A stretch of 64,000 bases of DNA from Epiperipatus broadwayi (GCA_028023455.1 JAQFVV010012401.1:344501-408500); one strand, 5' to 3'; counted from the stretch's first letter, positions 1 to 13,577 are shown. Made by a program: numbers and translations. Notes: a model not told the origin generated them from the sequence alone.

Positions 1-265
1 TAAATGTTCATACCCGCTATCTGTGTTGGCAACCCGAACATACATATGATTTGATTTAAAAAGTATTCAAAGTAATTAATTATTAGATATTCGTGTCAGT
101 GCAAGGGTCTCTAGTCCTCACCAACCGTTGAACTAGTTCTTGGCGCATAGCACTGTGCCGTCGATTTCTGCTATCTGAGCTGTTAAGTGGGGTTTGAATT
201 CAGTTTTGGTTCAGCTGAGTTTGAATCCGATTTGACTTGCGGTGGTGGTGGTTTTGACCGGTACA
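1..265 (+). mobile_element. 3' end of an LTR, truncated by the window edge
   Basis: The sequence matches, with divergence, the last part of the LTRs at 3,172-8,197, 5,151-7,755 and 13,591-15,988. It shares a CTATCTGTGTTGGCAACCC-like block, a GTTTGAATTC-rich stretch, and the exact terminal word GACCGGTACA ending at 265. LTRs of this family begin TGAAA and end CCGGTACA, so the right edge is placed at 265. No primer-binding site like the one at 8,211 follows. It may therefore be a 3' or solo LTR. The rest lies upstream of the window. Confidence 0.7.
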
Positions 266-3171
266 CTAGCAATCGAAGAGTGCTATAGCCTGGAAACATG
301 ATCATAGGTTGTACTTTATATAGCCTTGATCTGGCCATAGGTACCATTGATGGTTAATTTATAAAATCTATTATACTCCTCTTCTTGAAGAGCTGATCTG
401 TCATTGCAGTCACAAAGTTGCCAAAAGTTAGTTACAAAATTGTAAAAGTTGCAATAAATGTGCAACTTCGACAGACCCAGTTCAATATATATTATATTAA
501 TACAATAAATTTTTTATTAACCCAAGTTACTTCATCATTTAAAATGTACCTTAAATCATGATCTTTCTGGATGTTAAATCAAAAAACATTTCAAGCAACC
601 AAAGAATAAGAGAATAAATAATGTTGTTTTTAGAGCATGAAAGTCAGCTGGATATGATTTTTGCAGACATTACAGAAGTCTCATCAATGGCATTATACCA
701 TTCGTGATAACTTTACAAATAAGATTTAAAAATCCCTGATATGTCTGATTATTGATATACATAAAAAATAAACTGCACAATTAATATCCATTTAATGCAT
801 ATTTTGGAGAAATATAAGATTTAATAATCACTAGAAAATCTATTGCCTCGCGAATTGCTTTTTGTTTGTGAAAACTTAGATATCTTTATACATATATAAC
901 AAAAATTCAGATGGTCAATAAATTAACCAAATTTTTTAAAATTAAAATTTTGATAATGTTTCTTATTGATTTTAATCAGGTCTAAACATGTCATTGTCTC
1001 ATGATTAAATAAAATATTTATTAATACATAGACGTGACAATACTCCATATTATATATACACACACAAAGCATATCAAAAATGTGAAAACTAATAACTTTT
1101 TCTAATTGTTATTGATGACATTGTAAATAATATATATTAATTTGAAAATAATGAAAATGAATGTCTAAATATGGTAAAATAAAACTATGTAAAATATTTA
1201 ATTGAAGATATTTTGTAGAAATATTTAATATTCTATGTATAATTTAACTCTTTCATATAGAAGATTGAAGTATATGCTTGTATTTAAATTAATTATTAAT
1301 ATTCTGAATGTAGTTTAAAAGACAATTACTGATAAATAAATAAGATAAAATAGTATAGAAAAATTAATTTACAATTTTGTCTATACATTTATTTATTATG
1401 ATTAAAATATATTGGTGAAGTCGGAAATAAGTATATTTTAAACATTACACATGGTATAAAATAAAATGGAGTTTAATTAATTATTGAATGTATGAATATT
1501 TAATAATAATAATAATAACAACAACAACAACAATAATAATAATAATAGATATATTAATCTTTAATTAAAGTTTTAAAGTGTATATCGGGGTTACCGTTAT
1601 GAATGTAGCAAGGGAGGAACCTTTAGATTAACTTGTAATATATAAAAGATTATTTACGGAAAGGGGGAGGGAGTAGTGTCAAAATATTGCACGAATAAAA
1701 TTATTTTTCCATAAAAAGTTTAAACATAATCAATATATATAGACAGTGATATTTTTTTATTAGTAGGGGGGGTTTTTTTTCGCTTTTTAATTTTTACTTT
1801 TTATTTGTAATAACTAATTTTGCACGAATAGTTTTTAAAAAAAACTGCAAGAAATTTGAGAAAAATAGTGTTGGCATTGGAAGAAAGCCAATGTGATTAA
1901 TCGTTTTTTTTTTGTTTTGTTCTCTTTATTATGTGTTACCTGGTACTAAACCTTGAATGACCTCTATGTCACATATACATATAAATACGCAAATTCTAGA
2001 AAAAAATTTAAAATGTTTTTTTTGTAAGGAATAAAGACATTTTATTTGAAGTGTCTCGCCACAAAAAAAAACATACCATGTCTTGAATATAATATTTTTT
2101 ATAAGTTAAACTAAAAGTATTAGCAACTATAAATGGAGTAAAGTGTTTAATTTTGAGTTTATATTAGTACTTACTTCCTCTTAGACTCTTCAGATTTAAA
2201 ATCGACTTGCCAACAATTTATTTTAAATTTATACAAGAATTAGTAGAAAATAATGTTGATCAATTGTGTTTTAGCCAAAATTAAAAAAGATTCTTCTGAG
2301 ACAATAAACCATTTGTTTAACAAAATAAATAAAATAATCATTACAAAATATAATAACATTAGAGCTTTTTGATTTGAACTATGGCTTGAAGAAGACTTTG
2401 ATAGGAGTCATTAAACTCTCATTTGTGACTAATGACTCCCCAAACTTTTAATATTTTATGTTGTTAAAGCAATAAATAATTTATTCCTTATTATTTATAA
2501 ATATTAGTGCTACAATTTATTAAATATAATAAAAAACTTTTGCAAGTTTTGGAGTTCCATACAGATTTTATAATATGATGTTTTACTAATATCACATTAG
2601 TTTAATATACTTTACACATTCTCAAACTATTTACATAATTAAATTTACTTATTTGTGATTTGTATTATAGTATATGCTTTTGAATAAATGATATTTAATA
2701 TTTATAAAATATCTTACTTTCCTTTGTTCATAATTGTGGAATCAATGAGAAGGAATTTCTACTGAAATATGGATCTTGCAAAATGCCGGATTTTAAATTA
2801 TATAATGCAGTAGTTTTCTCAAAATGTATATCATAAATATAATTACTAATAAAATTAAATTAAAAACCAAATAATACAAAAAAGTAGCTAGTATATTTAT
2901 TGATTAATAGTTTCAAATCTTGTTGATCTTAAATGGCTAATAATATTCGAATTACTTTCATCTCTTAAAATAACTTTTTTTAAGCTATCTTTTTTTTATG
3001 TTAATAGTGATATTAATTCATAGTACAATACATTGTTGTTCCAGTTGACATACATCAGACATTTTAACCAAATGTTTTATACATACTAATAGTACCACAA
3101 ATGCCATTAAATTGGCACCTTTTATAATAAATTATTATAGAAGTAAAAATGAACATTAAACATTTTAATAT
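266..3171. other. A+T-rich spacer without a recognised gene
   Basis: No open frame with protein-like composition was seen on either strand. The stretch has long A and T runs, a T/G-rich patch at about 1,750-1,800, and a compound AAT/AAC microsatellite at 1,499-1,547. It ends at the left edge of the first gypsy element. Confidence 0.6.
1499..1547. repeat. Compound microsatellite (AAT)n(AAC)n(AAT)n
   Basis: TAA/AAT triplets pass into ACA/AAC triplets and back into AAT triplets without interruption. Confidence 0.9.
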
Positions 3172-6100
3172 TGAAACAGTTCGATCAGAGAGGTTTTTTT
3201 TTTGTTTGTTTTTGTTTGTTTTGTTGTTTTCAAATTTTGGTATAGCAGATTTGGCACAAACCATTATTTCGTGCAATGAGGCTTTGTTCATCCAAGCCAC
3301 ATAAACTTAAATTGTGTGTGCCATATTTTATGTAAATAATTAAATAAATCCCTTATATAAATATTGTAAGTAGTAATATATATATCGTTATGTGTGTGTG
3401 GTTTGGATACCAATATAAGATTATTTTAAAGAGAAAAAAGAGAAAGTTTCATTGCGTGAATAATTCTTAATTTTAAATAGTTAATACTTGAACAGATTTG
3501 GTAAAAAAAAAAAAAATTCAATGTACCGACTGGATAGTGAAAGTGAAAATTGCTGGAGGCCAGAAAATCAAGGAAGGCAGAGTCCAAAATGAGGTGATAA
3601 ATAACCAGTAGAATTGTGGGAACTTTGGCCATTTTAAATTGCATCATTCAGATTGCATCATTTTTTAGATTGCATCATTTTAGATTGCATCATTTTTTTT
3701 CCTTCTTGACCACTCCGCAAAAGGAGAGAGCAGCAGAGTAAAATTGGAGAGTGCAGTATTAAGAAGTGACCTGTAAGCTTCAATAATGTCAAGCTAAGTC
3801 CAGGAAGCTGATCCCTGTCCTGCTGATTAAACCTTCCTAGCCTGCCGAATATCATGTGCTGTGGTTCCAGTTTTCCAACTTTCATGTGCCTATAGTTCCA
3901 GTTTACAACCCTAAATTTTGAAAGCCGATATGTCATTATAACAAAACCAAAATGCGCGCCTACATTCTGAGCAATCATCATCTCAAGAAATGCGTCCAGA
4001 TGAAGAAAGAATGGTAAATCTACTTTACATTAACTTTTCACTTTCTTTTAACGTCAGTCCCTTATATAATAAGGTTTTAATCTTGTACTAAATATGCTAA
4101 ATATTTGTTATTTTTTTTCTTTTGATAAAATGTATACAGTAAACCTGTAAGTAAACGTATCCCTTTCCACCCTTTTATTTTTCTTTTACTTTAGTCTTAA
4201 AATAACAATTTGCTAAGTCTTTATGTTTATGATGATTTTAATAAATATTTGTTCATTATATATATATATTATATATTGGTTTAAATTGATGTATGTATTA
4301 TAGTTTTAATTAAGGATGTTTTATTCTATGCCACCGGGTAGTTAATATCTAAACCAATTTTATCTATTTAATTGCATGTTTTCTGATATGAGGGGGGGGG
4401 GAATAATAATCAAGGGTAGCCATTATTGTGTTTACTACTTTCCTAACAGTCAGAGGGGGATATGAGATTCAGAGTGTAATTAATTAATAGTTAAACGTAT
4501 GATTCTTTGAGCCTACCGTGTGGTTTTAAATTACTTTGTCAGACAATTACGTGGGGAAAGTATGGAGGAATAAATAAAGTCTTATATAGATATTTATAAT
4601 TTTGCTTTGAGCATCTGTTCACAATGTTACTGGTTTAGTGCTATTTTCACTCCCTATAGCTTGATTCGGTATCTCATCTGTGATTTCAAACAAGGGAGAG
4701 AGGAATTCTCCTAGCCTCATCTGTGGGTGTAAAGACTTGCCAAAGTGCAAGCTGCCCAGTCTTCCGTTAACATACTGCAATCTATTACTTCTGATTATTA
4801 TATTTGTCTCGAATAGCAGCCAGTCACATCATCCTATATTGGAGGATATAAGCTTATTCCCCATCCCTGTAATATGTGATGGTTTGATTTGTTTTAAAAC
4901 CAACACGGCGACCTTAATTTAATAAAGAATTTAGTCTCATAAGGATGAAACATTTGAAGTTTTATTTTGCTCTGACTCTCATATCTCTCATACATAATTA
5001 AACACATAGACAAATTAATTGTTAAGTTATGCTAGTATTATACTTAAAAAGGAAATCATTTGTGATATTGCCTACACCGGTCATAGATAAACGGTTATAA
5101 AGCCAACCAAAATATCAATGCAATGTTGTCCATCAATTATATATATATATTGAAACAGACAGATCGAAGAATCGATCTTAGTTTCATGGTTGTCATTTAA
5201 GAACGGTAATTCTAAACCACTATTTACCCGCAATGAGACCTTTTCTATTCCAAGCCACATAAATTTTAAGTTATTTATTTTGTGTTTGTTTAAAAAGAAT
5301 TTAATGTAAAGAGTATGAGTATAAATGTCACAAATCATGATAAATAATATTCGTGTGTGTGTGGTTTGTGGATTTATATTAGCTCAATTTAAAAGTTTCA
5401 ATTGCGTGTATATTTTCTTTCAATTTTAATTTTGCAAATTATACAAAGTCATTTAAAAATGCTGATCAAAAGTCACGTTCCATTGATCAGTATTTTTAAT
5501 CAAAATCTTACTTGTACAAAATGTATAGAATAATTAATTTGTACTTTGATGAATTAACATAATGAATTTATATTTTTGTATTCACGAATTCCGATGTAAT
5601 TGTTTTGTCAATTTAGAATCATGTATTAAATTTAAAATTAAATGAAAACCGAACAATGGAAATGAGAAACATAGAACTCTTATCAAGAAAGGCAAATGCT
5701 ATTGTATAGTCAAAAATTAGATATTGCTGGAAGCCAGAAAATCAAAGGAGGCGGAGTCATGAACAAAAACTAGGCAGAAAGGTCAACCGTAGCCATCTTA
5801 AATATAATATAGACACTCTAACTTTTGACTTGGCTGTGCTTAGATCGTCTCAAGCTACAGCAAAGTAGTTGTTCCAGAGAAATCACTTCAACCATTATTA
5901 AGAAGTTGCCCGGTAAACTGCAATAATGATGGGCTAAGTCCAAGAAGCTGATTCCTGTTCTGCCAAGTTAAGTCTTTCGTACCGCTGATCTGTAATGTTT
6001 TTCGTGCTTCCAGTCTTCCAAATTCCAACATTTAAATTAACCATGCCGTTCTAAGAAATTCAAAATGCGCGCCTACGTTCTTCATACATATCACCGCAAG

Positions 6101-8197
6101 AAGAAAAGCCGGACGAAGAAAGAATGGTAACTTTTGTTACATGAACTTTTTAACTTTCCTCTCAGTAATAATTTTATATTTAATCTGTTAACCTAATTAA
6201 TTGCATGTAAATTTCTTGTTGTCCATTTGAAAATGTTACACTAAAACCTGTCAGTAAATTTCTTCTCTAATATTTCTGTGCTCTAGTCTTTAGATGATAA
6301 TTATTTATATTTGTGCCTACTAATAATCCATTTGTGAATACATTTATATTTGTACTATTACTTATTTTACAAGCAAAACGATGCCAATAATAATATTTCT
6401 CAACTCTAATTAAAGTCAGTAAAGTTTATCTCATAATATTTATTATATTCATTGTAAAAGTAATTTTCTTTTATCGAACTAAAAATTGTTTCATTTATGT
6501 TGAGTTGTGAAATATTCAAATATTTTTATTGTTTCTTTTACTTCGTCATGATATTTTAATCTATACTCCAAATCTCAAATACTTAAAATAGTCTAAAATT
6601 TTATTATATTTTTTTTTATATATTATTACGGAGTAAGAATAATAAGTGAATATTTCATTGCTATTATTACCTTCCGAATAATCTGGGGAGTTATGGGTTT
6701 CAGAGTGAAGTTAATTAATTGTTACTTTTGCGATCGTTTGATTTCGCCATGTTTTATTGAATAGTTATATCAGGCTGTTGCGTAGAACATGTTACGGATA
6801 GAGAAAAGGGTTTATATAATTTCGTTTTAAAATCCACTCCCGATCACTCTTCCTCGATGTTACTGTGGCAATGCCTTTACCTTCACCGAAGTTGGTGTCT
6901 CGTTTTACTACCATATGGAGAGAAAGAAATTCTTCTCCAGGTAATCTCTTGGATCACCGGGGTTCGAACATGATCCCGGCTGGTTGTAGTGTCCCGGATC
7001 TACTTGGGGGCGTTAAGACTTGTCAAAGTACAAGCCGCCCGGTATTCCATCAATGCACCGCAAGTTATTATTTGTAGTATACCTTAATCCCTGCAACCAT
7101 CAGTACATCAGTATTATATATTATATTTTTATATAAAACCGCCTCCCATTTATCCGTATGCGCAATGGTTTGAATCTATTTAAATAAAACAACTTAATAT
7201 AAACTAGTAGTTAAATATTTTAAGTGCTCCAATTACTCTGATTCTCATATCAACCTGTACAACCATTTAAACACATAAATATTGGCATGAGTTTGTTAAT
7301 CAGTACAAACCGATTATTGATGACTAGCAGCAATTTATTGTAAAATACATATGAGAGTTTTACCGTACCTGTAAATAATATTATTCAATGCTTTCAATAA
7401 TTTATTAAAAAATTATCTAACCTAATTTTGTCTCTCTTGCATTATTACTCTCGAAATCTAGTCAATCACCTGCTGTCTGTATCGACAACTTAAATATATA
7501 CATTAAATTATTAGCCGTACCAATATCCCGACTATAAGATATCTATGAAATAGCTGATTGTAGGTAATTTAGTCTGTGTTTTTCGATGAGCTAGGAAAGG
7601 GGAAACCCCGTACCGTTGTAATGTTGTCATCGGTGGGTCATGCCAGGGTTTTAGGTTTGAATTTAGTTTGCATTTTGGAATTTATTCCTAGACGTGGACT
7701 GGGTTTGAATTCGGATTACTGTGTGTGATTAAGCACGGTGATTTTTACCGGTACAATATATATATATATATATATCCATTAAAGACTAAAAGTAAAATAA
7801 GTAATATTGTATATAACAAGTAGTTGTATTGTATGTAAATTTTATCCAATAGTAAGAATAATTATTAAACATTTGTGTAATCTAGTTTCGTCTCTCTCTT
7901 CATTAAATAGTTATTTCACCATCATTTGATTACTGTCTGTATCGACAACCCAAGAATATATATATTGTATTGATTGTATATAGCATTGAGCATCCACTGC
8001 ACAGTTATATATATATAAGTTAGTCAGAGTTGTTGTCTGTGTTTCCACTGAGCTAGTGTTAGGCAATACCATGTACTATGGATTCTGTTATACCTCAGTC
8101 ATTTGTGTGCAGGGTTTGGGTTTGAACTCAGTTTGATTTCAGATTTAGTTTTGGAGTCGGTCTGTGTGTAATTGATGGGTTGCGGTTGACCGGTACA
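3172..8197 (+). repeat. 5' LTR of element 1, interrupted by a nested LTR
   Basis: Positions 3,172-5,150 match 13,591-15,541 and positions 7,756-8,197 match the remaining part up to 15,988, so the intact LTR is about 2.4 kb. The break falls in a run of AT dinucleotides. A TATA-like stretch lies near 4,585-4,600 and an AATAAA signal near 4,920. A tandem run of the word AGATTGCATCA near 3,640-3,695 has four copies here and three in the 3' LTR. Confidence 0.88.
5151..7755 (+). mobile_element. Nested solo LTR of the same family, diverged
   Basis: This segment begins TGAAACAGAC and ends CCGGTACA. It can be followed block by block against the surrounding LTR: the GCTGGAAGCCAGAAAATCAA block at 5,725, the CAAAATGCGCGCCTACGTTC block at 6,060, and the TTTCAGAGTGAAGTTAATTA block at 6,699. 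It is clearly more diverged than the two outer LTRs are from each other. ATAT flanks both sides, but the site is an AT microsatellite, so the duplication is not unique. Reading it as an old solo LTR that jumped in is an inference; inter-element recombination could give a similar structure. Confidence 0.8.
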
Positions 8198-8210
8198 GTA
8201 GGTTAAATTT

Positions 8211-8230
8211 TGGACGCCCTTCGTGGTGCT
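8211..8230 (+). other. Primer-binding site of element 1
   Basis: The word TGGACGCCCTTCGTGGTGCT lies 13 bases after the 5' LTR end. It resembles the TGGCGCCCAACGTGGGGC type complementary to a lysine tRNA 3' end. Similar words follow the 5' LTRs of the other two elements, which supports the assignment. The tRNA identity is an inference. Confidence 0.6.
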
Positions 8231-9604
8231 CTGATGAAGAAATCTCCCACACCCTGTAGAATAGATAAAAGTAAATATTGAGTATAGGAATATATTTTGT
8301 GTTGTTTATACTGTTGAGATATAGTTTGCATTATAAATGAGCAGTTTTATAATGATGTTTGAAGTCAAATAGACTAATATTTTCCACTTGTCAAGTAGTT
8401 TTATTTAAATATACTATCCGCTAATATTATTAAGAGAATATAGTGATACATTAAGTTGTTTTTTTGTGTGAAAAAAAAAGGAATATAATAAATAGGAAGT
8501 GACTTCAAGTTTTCTGGTTGTTTGTTTTAATAACAAATATAGTGAGTAATAATTCTAAGCAGGTGAAAACCTATATTACGTTTTCTGGTGGTTTATTTAA
8601 TTCAAAATAAATGATTTGGATTTTTCTACATCCTTTTGAAAGTTCGTTTTTTTTTTTGTAACAGAACAAAATTGGATTTTTTTTGTTAGAGAAAAGAGGT
8701 AGAGATGCTTATTAAGTTATAATTTGAACGCATGTGTATGTATATACATGTTTAGTATAGAAACCCTCTCAAAGAAATTGCATAATAAATGTCGGTCGAG
8801 TAAAGTTTATTAACCGGAACATATGTTATCTGTGTAGGTAAAGTAACCATTTAGGCCAAGTTTGTTGTATATCACCAAACAGCCAAATGCAATTGATGAA
8901 GTGTTTAATGATGTGTATACTTACGTTCTAGAAACTTGAAATTTTAATTGATAGCACCACAGAAGTTAGTGTTAATATTAATTAATGTTTTATTAAAACA
9001 AGTTTTGAAGCAGATAAATGTATTTAAATTGCATAATCAATGTATATATTTGAGTGAGCAGTGGATTAAACGATCCATTGTCCACATTTTGCAGACTGGT
9101 GCCTTTCAAATAAATTTGTCAGCAAAAATGTTGTCCATGCAGCAGTAACGAATGTTTGTTTTAAAAAAAAAAAAGAGAGAGAGAATCGCTGATGGTATTA
9201 TAAAATAGTATACTGTATATATACTAATTATTAGTATGTTTTTTGGTGTGTGTGTATATAAGACTGAGGAGAACAGTTTGAATCTGGTGAAATAAATTTT
9301 GTCCCATTTATTTAATAGTTTAGATACGTTATTATATATATATATATATATACAGAGGAAAAGGGGAAAGGGGTTTGCTTATATAACAGAAATTAATCAG
9401 AGCATAGGTGAACGAAAGAAAGTGAGGCATACAAACTGGATGAGAAAGGAGGGAACTCAGTATCTTGGCAGCTGGGGAAGATTAGGCATATAGGATCAGG
9501 GATCAGTATATCTTATGAATTTATAAATAAATATTTCACAAAGACCAAACTGACATATGAAAGTTACGCATATAGGTTAAACGAATATACAAAAGGAAGA
9601 CAGT
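8231..9604 (+). other. Leader region of element 1
   Basis: This region lies between the primer-binding site and the first gag-like codons. It contains degenerate internal repeats, such as the GTTTTCTGGTTGTTTG and GTTTTCTGGTGGTTTA words near 8,510 and 8,580. Short open frames are present, but none resembles a known domain. Confidence 0.5.
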
Positions 9605-10256
9605 ATGTACGAGCGGGAATGGACCAGAATAGACGAATCATATAAACCCCAACACCCCTTGGTCAGAGTGATAGACTTTTATGGGGAATGCTGGGAAAAC
9701 CCTCATGAACATATTGACAGTTTGATGGATAACTTTCAGGATAATAACCTTAAATAATGAACAGCAAATGGCCATCATTCAGCATCATTTGAAATCAGTC
9801 ACCAAAGATTGGTGGGCCATACTGAGAGAAAAACCTAAAAATTTTAAGGAGCACTGTGACAGGCTGCTAAAAACATTCTGGGGTGAGGAGAGACAAGAGA
9901 TAGCATTGTGCAGCCTTATCAAAGAATGTTTTCCAGCAGGAAACTTAAGTACCCTAACCAAATTTTTTCTGCGGCAGGTGACCAAGTTTTGTTCATTACA
10001 CACTTTCAACTGGTCAGAGTCCCAAGTTATTCAAATGATAGCATATAACATGCCACAAGAAGTCAGGGGGCGTATGATCAGTAGCCAAATACACACTATT
10101 CCGGAGATGGCAAAGTTCTTGGAGATGGTAGATCAACACTCTGAACCTCTGGGCCCAAATAACAGTAAAAGTCAGTCCATTACAAGTATTCACCAGATGA
10201 CGAACCTAATTGCGAAGAAGGGAAACCAGGACATCGAGTGAATTGCTTGTTCCCAG
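9605..10256 (+). pseudogene. gag of element 1, frameshifted
   Basis: A 50-codon frame from 9,605 contains RVIDFYGECWENPHEHIDSL, like the start of the Ty3/gypsy capsid retrotransposon-gag domain. After a frameshift, the frame from 9,768 continues the domain with KDWWAILREKP, LLKTFWGEERQE and LTKFFLRQVTKF. A further shift leads to GKPGHRVNC near 10,221-10,247, the tail of a degraded CCHC zinc knuckle. Its first cysteine spacing is no longer canonical. Gag proteins of this group form the particle that packages element RNA. The minus-strand gag at 32,531-34,188 shares the FW...Q and LTKFF blocks, showing a related lineage. Confidence 0.82.
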
Positions 10257-10279
10257 TTATAGAAGTATAGATAGAAGAT

Positions 10280-10600
10280 AACAAGGTTACAGTTTTGATC
10301 GACTCAGGTAGCCAAACCTCAATCATGTCTACAGCTTGGATTGACAATCTAAAAAGAACCCGTGAGATTATGCAATTGCCAACTCAACCTATTCAACTCA
10401 CATTAGCAAATGGGGAAAAAATGCTAAGTGAGAACCGTCAGGTGTGGTTGGAAGTTAAATCAAAGGATGGTAGGGCATTCGTTTCTTGTGATGACAGGAC
10501 TTATATACAATGTAGTATTGGGCTCTGATTTCTTAAATCAAAACAACGGGGTCATCGATTATGAAAGGGGAAAATGTTTTGTTGGAAGTGAAACGATTAA
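10280..10600 (+). pseudogene. Retropepsin-like aspartic protease of element 1, broken
   Basis: The motif LIDSGSQTSIMS at about 10,295 matches the catalytic D-S/T-G motif of retroviral-type proteases. After a frameshift near 10,500, VVLGSDFL and VIDYERGKC match the C-terminal G-x-D-F-L block of gypsy proteases. One TAG stop at about 10,268 lies between the zinc-knuckle tail and the protease in the same frame, as expected for a decayed gag-pol reading frame. In a working element this enzyme cleaves the Gag-Pol precursor. Confidence 0.75.
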
Positions 10601-10699
10601 TTTCAAAATGTCGCTTAGTCAAAAGTCTGACTGCAAAAGTTGCTTGGTCCAGTCAGTCGACCCATCGGTAATCAATAAAAAGGTGCAAGAGTCTGTTCT

Positions 10700-12030
10700 C
10701 ATGGAACCTAGGGACATGGACCAGATTGGGAAAATCCTGAAGAAATACCAGGCCGTTTTTCTCCTACTCCGGGTGAAATTAGAGGGTATACACAACGGAT
10801 CCGAGTAAAGGAGATGTACATCCCATCCAAAACTTATCCCATACCCTTCCAGTACAGAGGGGAAGTAGAAGCTCAGATTCATCAAATGATTGAGTGGGGT
10901 ATTATCGAACGTGGCCCATCACCATATAACAACCTGTTGGTGGTGGTTAAAAAAATAATGGGAGCTTGCGGTTGTGTTTGGATGCCTGAAAATTGAAGTG
11001 TTACAATCCCAGAAAGAGATGCTCCCCCCTATTCGTGAGGTACTGGTACCGCTGGTGGGTAAAACTGTATTTTCAACTTTGGACCTAACCACGAGCTATT
11101 GGCAGCTAAAACTGAACCCAAGGGATCAGAAATATACAGCCTTTAGATATAATGGGTATACTCATGTATTTAAAAGAGTCCCTTTTGGGCTCATAAACAG
11201 CGGAGCAGGCTTAATGCTCTGTTTGCGGCAGGTCCTATCTGAAGAAATACAGAGGCATATGGTGTGTTATATGGATGACCTGGTGATCACATCAGAAGAC
11301 CCAAAGGAACATTTACAACATTTGGAAAGGTTCCTCAGGGAATGTAAAGAAAACAATATCACTGTAAATTTGGAGAAGAGCCGTTTTGCCATTGGTGAGA
11401 TAACCTTCCTGGGTTATGTCATCAACCAACAAGGAATCAAGGTCCATCCAGATAAAATTGCTGCTATAGAAAATTTCCCTACCCCAACCAACCCGAAGCA
11501 GGTTCGATCATTCCTGGGCCTTTGCAATTTCTATCATAAGTTCTATCCGGATTTCACCCAGGAAACTAGTAACCTTGTGGACCTCATAAAAAAAACTGCA
11601 AGTGGGAATGGACCCCTTGCCATGACAAAGAACTCCTCCATGTAAAAGAAAATTTTCTACAGGCTGTAGTGCTGCACCACCTGAATTTTCATCGCCCTTT
11701 TTACGTACAAATGGACAGCAGCAAACAGGGGCTAGGAGCTATCCTGTTCCAAATAAGTGACACCGGAGCCCACCAAATTATATATTCTTGCAGCCATTCC
11801 TTGAAGGGTGCAGAAGTTCATTACACTACAATGGAACAAGAAACTCTTGCCATTGTGTGGGCATGCCAGAAATTCCGGCAGTTCCTGTTGGGGTCTGAAG
11901 TGATAATTATCACGGACCACCATTGCCTGGAGTTCCTTAACAAGTTTTCTTACTAATGACCATCTAATCAGGTGGAGTCTGGCCCTCCAACAATTCCGGT
12001 ATCAAGTCCAATACTGCCCGGGATCAGAAA
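10700..12030 (+). pseudogene. Reverse transcriptase and RNase H of element 1, broken
   Basis: The RT runs through three frames. IEWGIIERGPSPYNN at about 10,890-10,930 is the conserved N-terminal block. FSTLDLTTSYWQLKL carries the first catalytic aspartate, and CYMDDLVI at about 11,267 is the catalytic YxDD motif. FLGYVINQQGIKVHPDK and VRSFLGLCNFYHKF are the usual post-palm blocks. RNase H follows, with YVQMDSSKQGLGAIL, MEQETLAIVWACQKF and ITDHHCLEFL holding its acidic residues. The family's PFGL-N-APA-TFQ motif reads PFGLINSGAG here, and several stops interrupt the frame, so activity is unlikely. Confidence 0.92.
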
Positions 12031-12169
12031 ATATTGTGGCAGACATATTGAGTTGCCATCCGATACCGATGAAAATACAAAACCTTGAAGTTAGGAACCA
12101 AACCTTGGAAATTATGACTATGACTATATCAAGCCCTATAGAAGCTGAATTATGGAATTTGAGTTATTG

Positions 12170-13346
12170 GTAGAATTTACAGTATGACCATATCATCCAG
12201 GATCTATCTAAACCATCGTATAAAAATCAGAAGTCGTGAAGCAGATATCCTCACTTCCAAATTGAGGAAGGCATATTACAAACCTGGACCAAAGACCACA
12301 GCAACCCTTGGAAAATTGTGGTACCTAATCGACTTAGTGCACTTATAATTAAACATGTACACCAATCTCTAGGACATTATGGACCCAGGAAGATTGAAGA
12401 AGCGGTCCACTGCCAATTCTACTGGCCAAGAATGTCTCACCAGATCATGTCCATTAAGAGACGGTGTGATACCAGTGCTATTACTAAACCCCCCAATAAG
12501 TCCTACATGGGACAAATAAAACCTGTGATAGCTACTAAACCAAATGAGGTTCTTGCAATAGACCACTATGGCCCTTTTTCCAAGTTTAGAGCATTCAGTA
12601 TTTGTTGGTATCGTACAATATTTTTTCCAAATACGTTAAAATTTACCCAGTTCGGTCTGCAAACACCAGAAATGCAACCCAGGCTCTTTAGGAAAAACAA
12701 TTCCAAGAGGTAGGTAAGCCCGAAACCATACATTCCAACCATGCTTCTGCATTCACCTCGAAGGAGTAAAAAACTGGATAAAGAAGCAGAATATAAATCA
12801 TCATCTAACATCAATAAGAAACCCACAGTCAAACCCACGCGAAAGAGTCATGAGAGAAATTGGTCAACTTTTCCGCGTGTGTGTATCGACAGACCATCAG
12901 AAATGGGTTGATAAAATCCATGGATTACATCAATTACACTATGAATGAATCCACGGGTTTTTCTCCTATGCATCTTCATTATGGTATACCATGCCTGCCC
13001 ATTTTCCCTATGCTATTGCAAATAGGGGTAGTGTGTATCGATCACAGCATGGACCAAGACAGGGCCCGGAAACAACTAGAACACATGGCACAAAATAGAA
13101 TTAAAAGAGGAGGAGAGCAACATCATAATTTCAAAAAAGGGGATCAAGTCTGGCTAAGATCCCCAAGAGCCAGTAATGCACCCAGGAAAAAAATTCAAAA
13201 AGTTCTTCCCCTTGTATAATGGACCATATGAGATAGTAGAAGAATGCCATGAGAACGCATTTTTACAAAAAGGGAAGGGTCTGCAAGGGAGTTATAATGC
13301 TAGACAATTAAAGCCATATATACCTCTAGACCCAGGGAGATCATAG
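12170..13346 (+). pseudogene. Integrase of element 1 with GPY/F module, broken
   Basis: The N-terminal zinc-binding region reads HVHQSLGHYG and RRCDTSAITKP; the second cysteine of the HHCC set is serine. The catalytic core begins with LAIDHYGP. Near 12,735 HSNHASAFTS occupies the place of the second catalytic aspartate block, with N where D is expected. RERVMREIGQLFR carries the glutamate. NESTGFSPMHLHYG and KGDQVWLRSP lead, after a frameshift near 13,205, to YNGPYEIVEECHENAF, the GPY/F motif. The reading ends at TAG 13,344-13,346. No chromodomain follows. Confidence 0.88.
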
Positions 13347-13577
13347 TGGGCAAATATCGCTCAGGGTACCTGGGTAAATGACCATGATTTTAAATATAGA
13401 TTTATGAGCAACAAATAATGGATATTAATAAATTGATGCTTGATAAAATGCATCATTTTATGCCCATGTTCAGATTCAAATTCTCACCCAGACTGTTCTC
13501 TGAAGTCAAACGACTTTGTAAGTCGATGCAGGTTCGGCAATATATGTATAAACATTTTTTATTGGTTTTTTTTTTTT

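Noticed and set aside
3658-3981. Minus-strand 107-codon frame, repeated as a 119-codon frame at 14,097-14,456
   Set aside because: Both lie at the same place in the two LTRs of element 1. The repetition reflects LTR identity, and the peptide resembles no domain.
8225-8250. CTGATGAAGAAATC after the primer-binding site as a hammerhead core
   Set aside because: The CTGATGA and GAAA words are almost adjacent, leaving no room for stem II.
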